Source of the DNA: Pseudomonadota bacterium
GTDB lineage: Bacteria; Pseudomonadota; Gammaproteobacteria; Burkholderiales; Burkholderiaceae_C
Length of the DNA: 52,269 nt
Assembly (NCBI GenBank): GCA_023415035.1
Contig: JAEZLX010000207.1
Location: 1 to 52,269, forward strand
Direction of reading: 5' to 3'
The position numbers were made by a program, and so were the translations under genes. Positions 7,871-17,126 of the stretch are shown here, one piece after another (position 1 is the first letter of the stretch; every line of letters begins with the position of its first letter). The notes under the pieces were generated by a model. The model had not been told where the DNA came from. It saw only the letters and a program-made list of their open reading frames with translations, and ran no database searches.

Positions 7871-9004
7871 ATGCTGATCGGTGTTCCCGCCGAAACGGCG
7901 GCGGGCGAGACACGGGTGGCCGTGACGCCCGAGACGGCCAGGAAGATCGTGGCACAAGGTCACGCGGTGCTCGTGCAGTCGGGCGCCGGCGTCGCGGCCA
8001 GTGCGCCCGATGCGGCCTACGAGGCGGCGGGTGCGCGCATCGTGGACGCGGCCGGAGCCTTCGGTGCCGAGCTGGTGCTCAAGGTGCAGCGGCCCTCGGC
8101 CGGCGAGCTGGCACTGATGAAGCCGGGCACCACCCTGGTCGGCATGCTCAACCCCTTCGATACGGAAGGCCTGGCGGCCATGGCGCAGGCGGGGCTGACG
8201 GCCTTCGCCCTCGAGGCCGCGCCACGCACCACGCGCGCGCAGAGCATGGACGTGCTCTCCAGCCAGGCCAACATCGCCGGCTACAAGGCCGTGATCATGG
8301 CGGCCGACCGCTACCAGAAGTTCTTTCCCATGCTGATGACGGCGGCCGGTACCGTGAAGGCCGCGCGCGTCGTGGTGCTGGGCGTGGGTGTGGCGGGCCT
8401 GCAGGCCATTGCGACGGCCAAGCGCCTGGGCGCGGTGATCGAGGCTTCGGACGTGCGTCCGGCGGTCAAGGAGCAGGTCGAGTCGCTGGGCGCCAAGTTC
8501 ATCGACGTGCCCTACGAGACCGACGAGGAGCGCGAGGCGGCCGAGGGCGTGGGCGGCTACGCGCGGCCGATGCCGGCGAGCTGGCTGGAGCGCCAGAAGG
8601 CCGAGGTGGCCAAGCGCGTGGCGCAGGCCGACGTGGTGATCTCCACCGCGCTGATCCCGGGCCGGCCCGCGCCGGTGCTCATCACCGAGGAAATGGTGCG
8701 CTCCATGAAGCCCGGCTCGGTGATCGTGGACATCGCCGCCGGCAAGGGGCCGGATGGCGTCGGGGGCAACTGCCCCCTGACCGAGGCGGGCAGGACGGTG
8801 ACCAGGCATGGTGTGGTGATTGTCGGCGAGACCAACCTGCCGGCGCTGGTGGCGGCCGACGCGTCAGCCCTGTATGCGCGCAACGTGCTCGATTTTCTCA
8901 AGCTCGTGCTGCCCAAGGACGCCACGGCCGTGCAGGTGCCGATGGACGACGACATCGTGGCCGCCTGCCTGATGACGCAGGGCGGCGAAGTGAAAAGGAA
9001 GTGA
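7871..9004 (+). CDS. pntAA: NAD(P) transhydrogenase subunit alpha part 1 (dI, NAD(H)-binding)
   Basis: A 377-residue soluble dI component of proton-translocating transhydrogenase, which transfers hydride between NADH and NADP+ using the proton gradient. The alanine-dehydrogenase-like fold is evident: GETRVAVTPE at the N-terminus, the mobile-loop motif RAQSMDVLSSQANIAGYKAV from residue 122, and the nucleotide-binding GVGVAG at 171-176. The ATG at 7871 has an AGGAG 6 bases upstream; the frame-open upstream segment to 7715 is not used. It is split from the membrane part, as is usual in this lineage, and is followed after 8 bases by pntAB. Confidence 0.95.
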   Translation: MLIGVPAETAAGETRVAVTPETARKIVAQGHAVLVQSGAGVAASAPDAAYEAAGARIVDAAGAFGAELVLKVQRPSAGELALMKPGTTLVGMLNPFDTEGLAAMAQAGLTAFALEAAPRTTRAQSMDVLSSQANIAGYKAVIMAADRYQKFFPMLMTAAGTVKAARVVVLGVGVAGLQAIATAKRLGAVIEASDVRPAVKEQVESLGAKFIDVPYETDEEREAAEGVGGYARPMPASWLERQKAEVAKRVAQADVVISTALIPGRPAPVLITEEMVRSMKPGSVIVDIAAGKGPDGVGGNCPLTEAGRTVTRHGVVIVGETNLPALVAADASALYARNVLDFLKLVLPKDATAVQVPMDDDIVAACLMTQGGEVKRK

Positions 9005-9012
9005 GACACCAC

Positions 9013-9339
9013 ATGGACGCCGTATCCCCGATCATCTTCAACCTCATCATCTTCGTGCTCGCCATCTACGTGGGCTACCACGTGGTGTGGAACGTCACGC
9101 CCGCGCTGCACACACCGCTGATGGCCGTGACCAACGCGATCTCGGCCATCGTCATCGTCGGCGCCATGCTGGCCGCCGCGCTGACCGAAACCGGCCTGGG
9201 CAAGACCATGGGCGTGCTCGCCGTGGCGCTGGCCGCCGTCAACGTGTTCGGCGGCTTCCTGGTCACGCGGCGCATGCTGGAAATGTTCAAGAAGAAGGAG
9301 CGCAAGGCGCCGGCTGCCGGCAAGGAGGCGGGGCAATGA
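9013..9339 (+). CDS. pntAB: NAD(P) transhydrogenase subunit alpha part 2 (membrane)
   Basis: A 108-residue membrane protein with three hydrophobic helices: IIFNLIIFVLAIYVGYHVVW, the AVTNAISAIVIVGAMLAAA stretch, and GVLAVALAAVNVFGGFLVT. The last is followed by the RRMLEMFKKKE cytoplasmic tail. These match the small membrane subunit of split-type PntA. The ATG at 9013 (MDAVSP) has AAGGAAGTGAG upstream; a GTG at 9001 in the same frame overlaps the pntAA stop and is less likely. Its stop overlaps the pntB start (ATGA), indicating coupled translation. Confidence 0.95.
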   Translation: MDAVSPIIFNLIIFVLAIYVGYHVVWNVTPALHTPLMAVTNAISAIVIVGAMLAAALTETGLGKTMGVLAVALAAVNVFGGFLVTRRMLEMFKKKERKAPAAGKEAGQ

Positions 9340-10757
9340 GCATGAACCTTGTCGTTCTCCTGTACCTGCTGGCCTCGGTCTGCTTCATCCAGGCGCTCAA
9401 GGGCCTGTCGCACCCGACGACATCGATCCGTGGCAACCGCTTCGGCATGGCCGGCATGGCCATCGCCGTGGTGACGACGGCGGCGCTCATCGTGCAGCTG
9501 GCCGGTGGCGGCATGGGCCTGGGCTGGGTGCTGCTGGGCCTGGTGGTCGGCGGCGGGATCGGTGCCGTGATGGCGCAGCGCGTCGAGATGACCAAGATGC
9601 CCGAGCTGGTGGCCTTCATGCACAGCATGATCGGCCTGGCAGCGGTGTTCATCGCGGTGGCGGCGGTTGCCGAGCCCTGGGCCTTCCAGATCGCCGAACA
9701 GGGAGGGTCCATTCCGGGTGGCAACCGCATCGAGCTGGCGCTGGGCGCGTTCATCGGCGCGATCACCTTCACCGGTTCGGTCATCGCCTTCGGCAAGCTC
9801 TCGGGCAAGTACCGGTTCCGCCTGTTCCAGGGCGCGCCGGTGGTCTTCAAGGGCCAGCACCTGCTCAACCTGGTGTTGGGCCTGGCCTCGGTCTTCTTCA
9901 TCTTCGGTTTCTGGCACAGCCAGAGCTGGATCGACATCGTGCTGGTGATCGCGCTGGGCTTCGCGCTGGGCGTGCTGATCATCATCCCGATCGGCGGTGC
10001 GGACATGCCGGTGGTCGTGTCCATGCTCAACAGCTACTCGGGCTGGGCGGCGGCCGGCATCGGCTTCTCGCTCAACAACCCGATGCTGATCATCGCCGGC
10101 TCGCTGGTGGGCTCCTCGGGCGCGATCCTGAGCTACATCATGTGCAAGGCGATGAACCGCTCCTTCTTCAACGTGATCCTGGGCGGCTTCGGCGGGGACA
10201 CGTCGGCCGGCGCCACCGGCGCACAGCAGCAGCGCACGGTCAAGAGCGGCAGCGCCGACGACGCGGCCTTCATCCTGGGCAATGCCGAGAGCGTGGTCAT
10301 CGTGCCGGGCTACGGCCTGGCGGTGGCGCGCGCGCAGCACGCGGTCAAGGAGCTGGCGCAGAAGCTCACCGAAAAAGGCATCAGCGTGCGCTATGCCATC
10401 CACCCGGTGGCCGGGCGCATGCCGGGGCACATGAACGTGCTGCTGTCCGAGGCCGAGGTGCCCTACGACCAGGTGTTCGAGATGGAGGACATCAACCCCG
10501 AGTTCGGCCAGGCGGATGTCGCCATCATCCTGGGGGCCAACGACGTGGTGAACCCGGTTGCGCTGCAGAAGGGCTCGCCGATCTACGGCATGCCGATCCT
10601 GGAGGCCTACAAGGCCAAGACCGTGATCGTCAACAAGCGCTCGATGGCCGCGGGCTACGCGGGCCTGGACAACGAACTGTTTTACATGGACAAGACCATG
10701 ATGGTCTTCGGCGACGCCAAGAAAGTGGTCGAGGACATGACCAAGGCGATCGAGTAA
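9336..10757 (+). CDS. pntB: NAD(P) transhydrogenase subunit beta
   Basis: A 473-residue subunit. The N-terminal 280 residues carry the membrane dII helices that form the proton channel with PntAB. The C-terminal 180 residues are the NADP(H)-binding dIII domain, with IVPGYGLAVARAQHAV, the VAGRMPGHMNVLL loop, ANDVVNP and RSMAAGYAG. Length and order are normal for PntB. The start is ATGAGCATG at 9336, overlapping the pntAB stop; translation could begin at either ATG. A hairpin with a T-run follows 24 bases after the stop, closing the three-gene operon. Confidence 0.96.
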   Translation: MSMNLVVLLYLLASVCFIQALKGLSHPTTSIRGNRFGMAGMAIAVVTTAALIVQLAGGGMGLGWVLLGLVVGGGIGAVMAQRVEMTKMPELVAFMHSMIGLAAVFIAVAAVAEPWAFQIAEQGGSIPGGNRIELALGAFIGAITFTGSVIAFGKLSGKYRFRLFQGAPVVFKGQHLLNLVLGLASVFFIFGFWHSQSWIDIVLVIALGFALGVLIIIPIGGADMPVVVSMLNSYSGWAAAGIGFSLNNPMLIIAGSLVGSSGAILSYIMCKAMNRSFFNVILGGFGGDTSAGATGAQQQRTVKSGSADDAAFILGNAESVVIVPGYGLAVARAQHAVKELAQKLTEKGISVRYAIHPVAGRMPGHMNVLLSEAEVPYDQVFEMEDINPEFGQADVAIILGANDVVNPVALQKGSPIYGMPILEAYKAKTVIVNKRSMAAGYAGLDNELFYMDKTMMVFGDAKKVVEDMTKAIE

Positions 10758-10781
10758 GCTTGGAACTGTTGCGTACCAGCC

Positions 10782-10811
10782 GGGCGGCGCACGGCCGTCC
10801 CTGCCTTTTTT
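10782..10811 (+). terminator. Terminator after pntB
   Basis: GGGCGGC (10782-10788) and GCCGTCC (10794-10800) make a 7-bp stem with one G-T pair and a 5-base loop. Five bases later comes a run of six T (10806-10811). It fits the end of the pnt operon. Confidence 0.6.
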
Positions 10812-10951
10812 GTAGCGTGCGACCGGCACTTCGTGCCCGACCCGGACGACATGTCAGTCACGGGTAAGGGAAAAACACAGGGCCGGTCCGGCGCGAACGG
10901 CAACACAATGTCCGGCTGACCTCATACCGACAACACGACGTGGAGACCCGA

Positions 10952-12634
10952 ATGACCGCAGCAACGGCAGACCGTCCCTGGCTCGGCGCCTATCCCGAAG
11001 GCGTGCCCGCCGATATCGACGTGAACCAGTACCCCTCGCTGGTCCACCTGATGGAGGAGAGCTTTTCCAGGTATGCGGACCGGCCGGCCTACAGCTTCAT
11101 GGGCAAGGAGATCTCCTATGCCCAGACCGACAGCCTGTCGCAGGCCTTCGCGGCCTACCTGCAGGGCCTTGGGCTGGCCAAGGGCCACCGTGTCGCCATC
11201 ATGATGCCCAACGTGCCCCAATACCCCGTGGTGGTGGCGGGCATCCTGCGCGCGGGCTTCGTGGTGGTGAACGTCAACCCGCTGTACACCGCGCGCGAGC
11301 TGGAGCACCAGCTCAAGGACTCGGGCGCGACGGCCATCGTCATCATCGAGAACTTCGCCCACACGCTGGAGCAGTGCATCGCGCACACGCCTGTCAAGCA
11401 CGTGGTGCTGGCCGCGATGGGCGATCTGCTGGGGCTGATCAAGGGCGCGATCGTCAACTACGTGGTGCGCAACGTCAAAAAGATGGTGCCGACGTTCAAC
11501 CTGCCGCAGGCGGTGCGCTTCAACGAGGCGATCGCGCGCGGCTCGCGCGGTGGCTTCAAGCGCCCGGACCTCAAGCCCGACGACGTGGCCGTGCTGCAGT
11601 ACACCGGCGGCACCACGGGTGTGAGCAAGGGGGCCGTGCTGCTGCACCGGAACATCATCGCCAACGTGCTGCAGTCCGAGGCCTGGAACGATCCGGTCAT
11701 GAAGAAGGTGCCGGCGGGCGAGCAGTCCACCAGCATCTGCGCGCTGCCGCTCTATCACATCTTCGCCTTCACGGTGAACATGATGCTGAGCATGCGCACC
11801 GGCGGCAAGACCATCCTCATCCCCAACCCGCGCGACCTGCCGGCGGTGCTCAAGGAGCTGTCCAAGCACCGCTTCCACAGCTTCCCGGCCGTGAACACGC
11901 TGTTCAACGGGCTCGCCAACCACCCCGACTTCAACACGGTGGACTGGAGCCACCTGAAGGTGGCCGTGGGCGGCGGCATGGCGGTGCAGGGCGCCGTGGC
12001 CAAGCTCTGGCTGGAAAAAACCGGCTGCCCGATCTGCGAGGGCTACGGCCTGTCGGAGACCAGTCCTTCCGTCAGCTGCAACCCGGTGACGGCGACCGAG
12101 TTCAGCGGCACCATCGGCGTGCCGCTGCCCAACACGTGGATGAAGTGTGTCGATGACGATGGCAATGAGGTGCCGGTCGGACAGCCGGGCGAGATCGCGA
12201 TCAAGGGGCCGCAGGTCATGGCCGGCTACTGGCAGCGCCCCGACGAAACCGCCAAGGTCATGACGGCCGATGGCTACTTCAAGTCCGGCGACATCGGCAT
12301 CATGGACGAGCGCGGTTTCTTCAAGATCGTGGACCGCAAGAAGGACATGGTGCTGGTCAGCGGTTTCAACGTCTACCCGAACGAGGTGGAGGACGTGGTG
12401 GCCACGATGCCCGGTGTGCTGGAGTGCGCCGTGGTGGGCGTGCCCGACGAGAAATCGGGCGAGGCGGTCAAGCTGGTGATCGTGAAGAAGGACCCGGCCC
12501 TGACCGAGACGCAGGTGCGCGAGTTCTGCAAGGCCAACCTCACCGGCTACAAACAGCCGAAGGTGATCGAGTTCCGCACCGAATTGCCCAAGACGCCGGT
12601 GGGCAAGATCCTGCGGCGCGAACTGCGCGGCTGA
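10952..12634 (+). CDS. fadD: Long-chain fatty acid--CoA ligase (FadD type)
   Basis: A 560-residue AMP-forming acyl-CoA synthetase that activates fatty acids with ATP and CoA for beta-oxidation or phospholipid use. The P-loop YTGGTTGVSKGAVL, the adenylate motif EGYGLSETSP, the hinge DRKKDMVLVSGFNVYPNEVE and the C-terminal K of KTPVGKILRRELRG are all present, as is the FadD-specific start PYPEGVPADIDVNQYPSL-like region. ATG 10952 follows GGAGA at a good distance; a GTG at 10940 is in frame. A terminator lies just past its stop, inside the 3' end of the convergent gene. The second acyl-CoA ligase of the window (30107) belongs to a different subfamily. Confidence 0.9.
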   Translation: MTAATADRPWLGAYPEGVPADIDVNQYPSLVHLMEESFSRYADRPAYSFMGKEISYAQTDSLSQAFAAYLQGLGLAKGHRVAIMMPNVPQYPVVVAGILRAGFVVVNVNPLYTARELEHQLKDSGATAIVIIENFAHTLEQCIAHTPVKHVVLAAMGDLLGLIKGAIVNYVVRNVKKMVPTFNLPQAVRFNEAIARGSRGGFKRPDLKPDDVAVLQYTGGTTGVSKGAVLLHRNIIANVLQSEAWNDPVMKKVPAGEQSTSICALPLYHIFAFTVNMMLSMRTGGKTILIPNPRDLPAVLKELSKHRFHSFPAVNTLFNGLANHPDFNTVDWSHLKVAVGGGMAVQGAVAKLWLEKTGCPICEGYGLSETSPSVSCNPVTATEFSGTIGVPLPNTWMKCVDDDGNEVPVGQPGEIAIKGPQVMAGYWQRPDETAKVMTADGYFKSGDIGIMDERGFFKIVDRKKDMVLVSGFNVYPNEVEDVVATMPGVLECAVVGVPDEKSGEAVKLVIVKKDPALTETQVREFCKANLTGYKQPKVIEFRTELPKTPVGKILRRELRG

Positions 12635-12651
12635 TCGCGCACGGGCCGGGT

Positions 12652-13746
12652 CTAGCCGCCCTGCAGCAGTGCTGCCAGGGCGGCTTTTCTTTGCCCGGCC
12701 GGAAGGTCGGCGAGCTGGCGTGCGGCGGCGTAAAAGCGCGTGAAGTCGCGACCCTCGCGCTCGAACAGCGCCTCGAAGGCGGGCACCCATTCGTCGTACG
12801 CCGCCTGGGCGCCGAACAGCGCGTTGTTGGCCTGTTCCACCCAGCGGTCGTAGCCTGGCCAGCCGCCCCAGCGCTCACGCAGCTGTGCGTAGCCGGCACG
12901 GAATTCCGCCATGATCGCGGCCTTTTGGGTGCGGCGTTCGGTGTCAGGAAGGCCGGGCGTGTCGTAGAGAGAGGCGAGTTGCGCGCGTGTGCGGCCGGTG
13001 AGTTCGCGGAAGGCCTGCCGGCGCTGCCGGAAATGCTCATACGCCTGCCGCGCCTCCTGGCTGGCACGCTCGCGCAGCCAGCGCTCGCCGCCCAGGCGCT
13101 CCACGGCGGTGGCGAAGGATTCGTTGAACGCGGTGTCGTCGCGCACGTAGAGCTGCTGGTGCGCCAGCTCGTGGAAGATCAGCCGCGCCAGCTCGCCTTC
13201 GGGATACGCGATGAAGGTGCTCAGCAGCGGGTCGCCACCGAGCCAGTTGGTCCAGCCCAGCGTGGAGTAGGCCGGCACGGGGTACACGGCCACTTCCAGA
13301 TCGGAGGCCAGGCGGGCGGCGAAGGCCTTGGCGTTGTCCTCGTTGAAGTAGCCGCGGTAGCCGATGCAGCCGGTCACCGGAAAGCACCACTGATGCAGCT
13401 GCAGCGAGAACTCGGGTGCCGCGACCACGTTATAGACCGCCGCGCGCCGGCCCAGGTCGGCGTAGCGCGTGTAGCTCGCGTTGTCGGGCAGGGCCAGGAC
13501 GCCGGCGGCATAGCGGCGGATCTCGCGCGCCGTCTGCAGGCGCGCGCGCAGCGGCGCGGGCGTGGCCGGGTCCTGCAGCCAGTCGTCGATGGGGCGGGCG
13601 GCGTTCATGAGCGCCAGGTGTCCGGTCACGGACTGCCAGTAGTAGCCCGGGCCGATGAGCGGGCCGGCGCAGCCGGGCAGCGTCAGCAGCGTCGCGCAAA
13701 GCAGCAGCGCGGCACCAGCGCGAAGCTTTGTGCGGGACTGTCTCAT
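12652..13746 (-). CDS. Putative aminopeptidase lipoprotein (PF10023-like)
   Basis: A 364-residue predicted lipoprotein zinc peptidase. The start MRQSRTKLRAG is followed by a hydrophobic segment and the lipobox LPGC, so it should be lipid-anchored in the envelope. The peptidase motif HELAH (in RLIFHELAHQQLYV) is followed by FNESFATAVE, giving the third metal ligand region. Segments GYRGYFNEDNAKAFA and YSTLGWTNWLGGDPLLSTF are typical of the putative aminopeptidase family PF10023. The start at 13746 overlaps the stop of the upstream oxidoreductase (ATGA). The frame is open to 13863, but that part would remove the signal peptide from the N-terminus. The substrate is unknown. Confidence 0.83.
   Translation of the reverse strand: MRQSRTKLRAGAALLLCATLLTLPGCAGPLIGPGYYWQSVTGHLALMNAARPIDDWLQDPATPAPLRARLQTAREIRRYAAGVLALPDNASYTRYADLGRRAAVYNVVAAPEFSLQLHQWCFPVTGCIGYRGYFNEDNAKAFAARLASDLEVAVYPVPAYSTLGWTNWLGGDPLLSTFIAYPEGELARLIFHELAHQQLYVRDDTAFNESFATAVERLGGERWLRERASQEARQAYEHFRQRRQAFRELTGRTRAQLASLYDTPGLPDTERRTQKAAIMAEFRAGYAQLRERWGGWPGYDRWVEQANNALFGAQAAYDEWVPAFEALFEREGRDFTRFYAAARQLADLPAGQRKAALAALLQGG
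12655..12692 (+). terminator. fadD terminator embedded in the end of the convergent aminopeptidase gene
   Basis: GCCGCCCTG (12655-12663) and CAGGGCGGC (12676-12684) form a perfect 9-bp stem, followed by TTTTCTTT (12685-12692). The inner GCAGCA/TGCTGC bases can add pairing. Only the plus-strand side has a T-run, so it serves fadD. It lies within the last codons of the lipoprotein gene on the other strand. Confidence 0.75.
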
Positions 13747-15803
13747 GGGCAGGCCGCGACCTCCACCAGGCAGTCGTAGAACACCGGACCGCAGCCCAGG
13801 TCGGTCAGGCGCTGGCTGGTCAGCTCGTTGACATTGGTGCCATCGGGGCCGAGCTTGCGCCACCAGATGCCCAGGCCGTTGACGACCCCGGGCCGGGCGC
13901 GCCCGCTCACGCGGGCCTTGCAGCGGTATTCGCCACGCGCGTTGAACACGCGCACCATCTGGCCGTCCCGGATCCCTCGCGGTTCGGCGTCGCTGGCGTG
14001 GATTTCCAGCAGCGGTTCGCCCTCGATGTCGCGCAGGCTTTTCACATTGACGAAGCTGGAGTTGAGGAAGTTGCGCGCCGGCGGCGAGATCATGGCCAGC
14101 GGATGGCGAGGGTCTGAGCCGGCCGGTTCGTGGTTGGGCAGATGGTCGGGCAGACCATCCATGCCCTGGCGGGCCAGGCGTTCACTGAAGAACTCGCACT
14201 TGCCCGAGGGCGTCGGGAAACCGCCTTCGGCAAAGGGCGCCTCGGGCAGGTCCAGCGTGGCAAAGCCCTGCGCCAGCAGCAGGTCGAAATCGACCGCGTC
14301 GCCGAAGGCCGTGCGGCACAGCGTGAGGTCGTCGTCCCGGAAACACGGCTCGTCAAAGCCCATGCGCGCGGCCAGTGCGCGGAAGATCGCGGCATTGCTG
14401 CGTGCCTGGCCCAGCGGCTCGATGGCCGGGCGGTTGAGCAGCACGTCGGTGTGGCCGTAGCTGGTGTGGATGTCCCAGTGCTCCAGCTGCGTGGTGGCCG
14501 GCAGGATGAGGTCGGCATAGTCGGCGGTATCGGTCTGGAAGTGTTCCAGCACCACGGTGAAGAGGTCCTCGCGCGCGAACCCGCGCACCACCTTGCCCGA
14601 CTCGGGGGCTACGGCCACCGGGTTGCTGTTGTAGACCAACAGCGCCTCGATCTTCGGGGCGAACTGTGGCGAGGCCTCGCGCAGCAGGTCGTTGCCGATG
14701 GTGGACATGTTGATGGTGCGGGGCGTTCGGCCTGCCAGCAGGTCGGGCCGGTACAGTGCGGCGCGGCGCACCGGGAAATGGCCCGAGGAGGACAGCAGCA
14801 CGCCGCCGGCACGGTGGCGCCAGGCGCCCGTGAGTGCGGGCAGGCAGGCGATGGCACGCACCGCGTTGCCGCCGCCGCGCACGCGCTGCACGCCGTAGTT
14901 GACGCGAATGGCCGCGGGCGAGGTGGTGCCCCAGTCGCGTGCCAGGCGCTCGATCTGCTCGACAGGAACGCCGCAGACCTCGGCCGCGCGCCCCGGTGGC
15001 CACTGGAGAGCGCGCTCGCGCAGCGCCGGCCAGCCCAGCGTGTGGCGCCCGATGTAGTCGTGGTCCAGCCAATCGTGGACGATCAGCTCGTGCATGAGCG
15101 CCAGCGCCAGCGCGGCGTCGGTGCCCGGGCGCAGCGCGATGTGATCGTGGCATTTGTCGGCGGTTTCGGTGCGGCGCGGGTCGATGCACACCAGCCGCGC
15201 GCCATCGCGCTTGGCCTGCTGGGCCAAGCGCCAGAAATGCAGGTTGCTGGCGATCGAGTTGCTGCCCCAGATCAGGATCAGTCTGGACTCGGCGAAATGC
15301 TCCACCTTCATCCCGTTCTTGCCGCCCAGCGTGTAGGTCATGGCCTCGCTGCCCGCGGTGGCACAGATTGTGCGATCAAGAAGCGAGGCGCCCAGCCGGT
15401 GGAAGAAGCGGGCCGCCATGCCCTCGGACTGCACCAGGCCCATCGTGCCGGCGTAGCTGTAGGGCAGGATGGCTTGCGGATCACGGCGGGCAATGGCGCC
15501 CAGGCGTGAGGCGATCTCGTCCAGGGCAGTGTCCCAGTCCACGGGCTCGAAGCGGCCGCTGCCCTTCGGGCCCGTGCGACGCAGGGGCGTGAGGATGCGT
15601 TCGGGATGGTAGGTGCGCTCCGGGTAACGCGATACTTTGGTGCAGAGGGCACCGTCGGTGTGCCGGTGATCCGGATTGCCCTGCACCCGTATGGCACGAC
15701 CGTTGTCCACCGTGGTCACCAGGGCGCAGGTGTCCGGGCAGTCGTGCGGACAGGCGCCCCGAACGGTCGAATGCACGGCATTGGCATCAAACAGGTGGTG
15801 CAT
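13743..15803 (-). CDS. Molybdopterin-dependent oxidoreductase with [4Fe-4S] site
   Basis: A 686-residue protein of the DMSO reductase superfamily (formate dehydrogenase/nitrate reductase-like). The N-terminal cluster motif is C18-x3-C22-x3-C26-x27-C54, expected to bind one [4Fe-4S]. Mo-bisMGD binding regions include GSNSIASNLHFW, CIDPRRTETADKC, and NSNPVAVAPESGKV, and the C-terminal dinucleotide-binding domain has HASDAEPRGIRDGQMVRVFNARG. No twin-arginine signal is present, so it is probably cytoplasmic. The substrate is not evident, and no electron-transfer partner or maturation gene lies nearby. Its gene overlaps the aminopeptidase gene by four bases and is divergent from a binding-protein gene. 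Confidence 0.86.
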   Translation of the reverse strand: MHHLFDANAVHSTVRGACPHDCPDTCALVTTVDNGRAIRVQGNPDHRHTDGALCTKVSRYPERTYHPERILTPLRRTGPKGSGRFEPVDWDTALDEIASRLGAIARRDPQAILPYSYAGTMGLVQSEGMAARFFHRLGASLLDRTICATAGSEAMTYTLGGKNGMKVEHFAESRLILIWGSNSIASNLHFWRLAQQAKRDGARLVCIDPRRTETADKCHDHIALRPGTDAALALALMHELIVHDWLDHDYIGRHTLGWPALRERALQWPPGRAAEVCGVPVEQIERLARDWGTTSPAAIRVNYGVQRVRGGGNAVRAIACLPALTGAWRHRAGGVLLSSSGHFPVRRAALYRPDLLAGRTPRTINMSTIGNDLLREASPQFAPKIEALLVYNSNPVAVAPESGKVVRGFAREDLFTVVLEHFQTDTADYADLILPATTQLEHWDIHTSYGHTDVLLNRPAIEPLGQARSNAAIFRALAARMGFDEPCFRDDDLTLCRTAFGDAVDFDLLLAQGFATLDLPEAPFAEGGFPTPSGKCEFFSERLARQGMDGLPDHLPNHEPAGSDPRHPLAMISPPARNFLNSSFVNVKSLRDIEGEPLLEIHASDAEPRGIRDGQMVRVFNARGEYRCKARVSGRARPGVVNGLGIWWRKLGPDGTNVNELTSQRLTDLGCGPVFYDCLVEVAACP

Positions 15804-15883
15804 GGGGTGCTTGATCTGCTAAGGTTGTTGCAAGTTGTTTGTCGCTTCCGGTCCCCGGAAAAACAGGATAGCAGGAGAAGACG

Positions 15884-17035
15884 ATGCAGCGTCGCAAGGT
15901 GTTGACAGGGTTCGGGCAAGGCGCAGCCTTGTCGCTGTTGGGCGGCTGGGTCGGAGGTGCGCAGGCCCAGTCGGCCGGCGTGAAGGACAACGCCATCGTG
16001 CTCGGCCAGTCGGCCGCGTTCTCGGGGCCGGCGCAGCAGCTCGGGGTGCAGTACCACCTGGGGGCGATGGCCTATTTCGACAGCGTCAACTCCAAGGGTG
16101 GCGTGCACGGCCGCAAGATCGAGCTCAGGCGGCTTGATGATGGATACGACCCTCAAAAGTGCGAGGCCAACACGCGGCAGTTCCTGCAGGAGGACGTGTT
16201 CGCGCTGTTCGGCTACGTGGGCACGCCCACCACCCAGGCCGCGCTGCCACTGGCCACGCAGGCTCGGGTGCCGCTGTTTGCCCCGCTCACGGGCGCCGAA
16301 TCGCTGCGCAACCCGTTCGATCGCCATGTGGTGCACATCCGCGCCTCGTACAACGACGAGACGGCCGCCATCGTCCGCCAGCTCACCTCGGTAGGCATCA
16401 AAAAGATCGCGGTGTTCCATCAGGACGACGGCTACGGCCAGGCGGGCCTGGCGGGCGTGCAGGCCGCACTCAAGACGCTGGGCCTCGCGCCGGTGAGCGT
16501 GGGTGTGGTGGCGCGCAACTCGACCGAGGTGGCCTCTGCCCTCAAGACCATCCTGGCGTCGCGGCCCGAGGCCATTGTGCAGATCGGTGCCTACCAGGCG
16601 TGCGCGGTGTTCGTTCGGCAGGCGCGTCGCGCGGGCTACACCGGCACCTTCTACAACGTGTCCTTCGTGGGCACGCAGGCGCTGCTCGACGAGCTGGGCG
16701 CCGAGGCCAAGGGCGTGGCGGTCAGCCAGGTCATGCCGTACCCGTACTCTGTCTCCATTCCGGTCGCGGCCGAATACCAGGCCGCCCTCAAGGACAAGCG
16801 GGGCGTCGTGCCGAACTACTCGGGCATGGAGGGTTTCGTCGCGGCCAAGCTGTTCACCGAGGTACTGCGTCGCGCCGGCCGCGGCCTCACGCGCGAGAGT
16901 TTCCTGACCACGCTCGACGACCTCAAGAAGATCGACCTGGGCGGTTTTTCGCTCGAATTCGGGCCTGCCCAGCGCGTGGGCTCGCGTTTTGTCGAGCTGA
17001 CGATGCTGACCGAGGACGGTCGCGTGCGTCGCTGA
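15884..17035 (+). CDS. Periplasmic substrate-binding protein, LIV/amide family (orphan)
   Basis: A 383-residue type I periplasmic binding protein of the branched-chain amino acid/amide group. The N-terminus MQRRKVLTGFGQGAALSLLGG carries paired arginines ahead of a hydrophobic stretch and AQA cleavage site, a possible Tat signal. LGQSAAFSGPAQQLG, SKGGVHGRKIELRRLDDGYDP and FGYVGTPTTQA are family segments. No permease or ATPase gene is adjacent, so it must use a transporter encoded elsewhere or act as a sensor. It is clearly more distant from the two paralogues at 32006 and 33283 than they are from each other. It is followed, 91 bases on, by an M20 amidohydrolase and an M14-like gene. Confidence 0.88.
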   Translation: MQRRKVLTGFGQGAALSLLGGWVGGAQAQSAGVKDNAIVLGQSAAFSGPAQQLGVQYHLGAMAYFDSVNSKGGVHGRKIELRRLDDGYDPQKCEANTRQFLQEDVFALFGYVGTPTTQAALPLATQARVPLFAPLTGAESLRNPFDRHVVHIRASYNDETAAIVRQLTSVGIKKIAVFHQDDGYGQAGLAGVQAALKTLGLAPVSVGVVARNSTEVASALKTILASRPEAIVQIGAYQACAVFVRQARRAGYTGTFYNVSFVGTQALLDELGAEAKGVAVSQVMPYPYSVSIPVAAEYQAALKDKRGVVPNYSGMEGFVAAKLFTEVLRRAGRGLTRESFLTTLDDLKKIDLGGFSLEFGPAQRVGSRFVELTMLTEDGRVRR

Positions 17036-17126
17036 CATCCTCGCCGAACAAGGGTTAGGATGGATGGCGCACGGCGGCATGGCACGCCAAGATGTGCCCA
17101 TCGGTCTTTCCATCAGAAACGACGCC

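Noticed and set aside
9075..10829. 584-residue minus-strand frame opposite pntAB/pntB
   Set aside because: Antisense of highly conserved transhydrogenase genes; His/Asp/Arg-rich.
10823..10836. GGCAC-TTC-GTGCC hairpin after the pntB terminator
   Set aside because: Short stem, no T-run, and already downstream of a better terminator.
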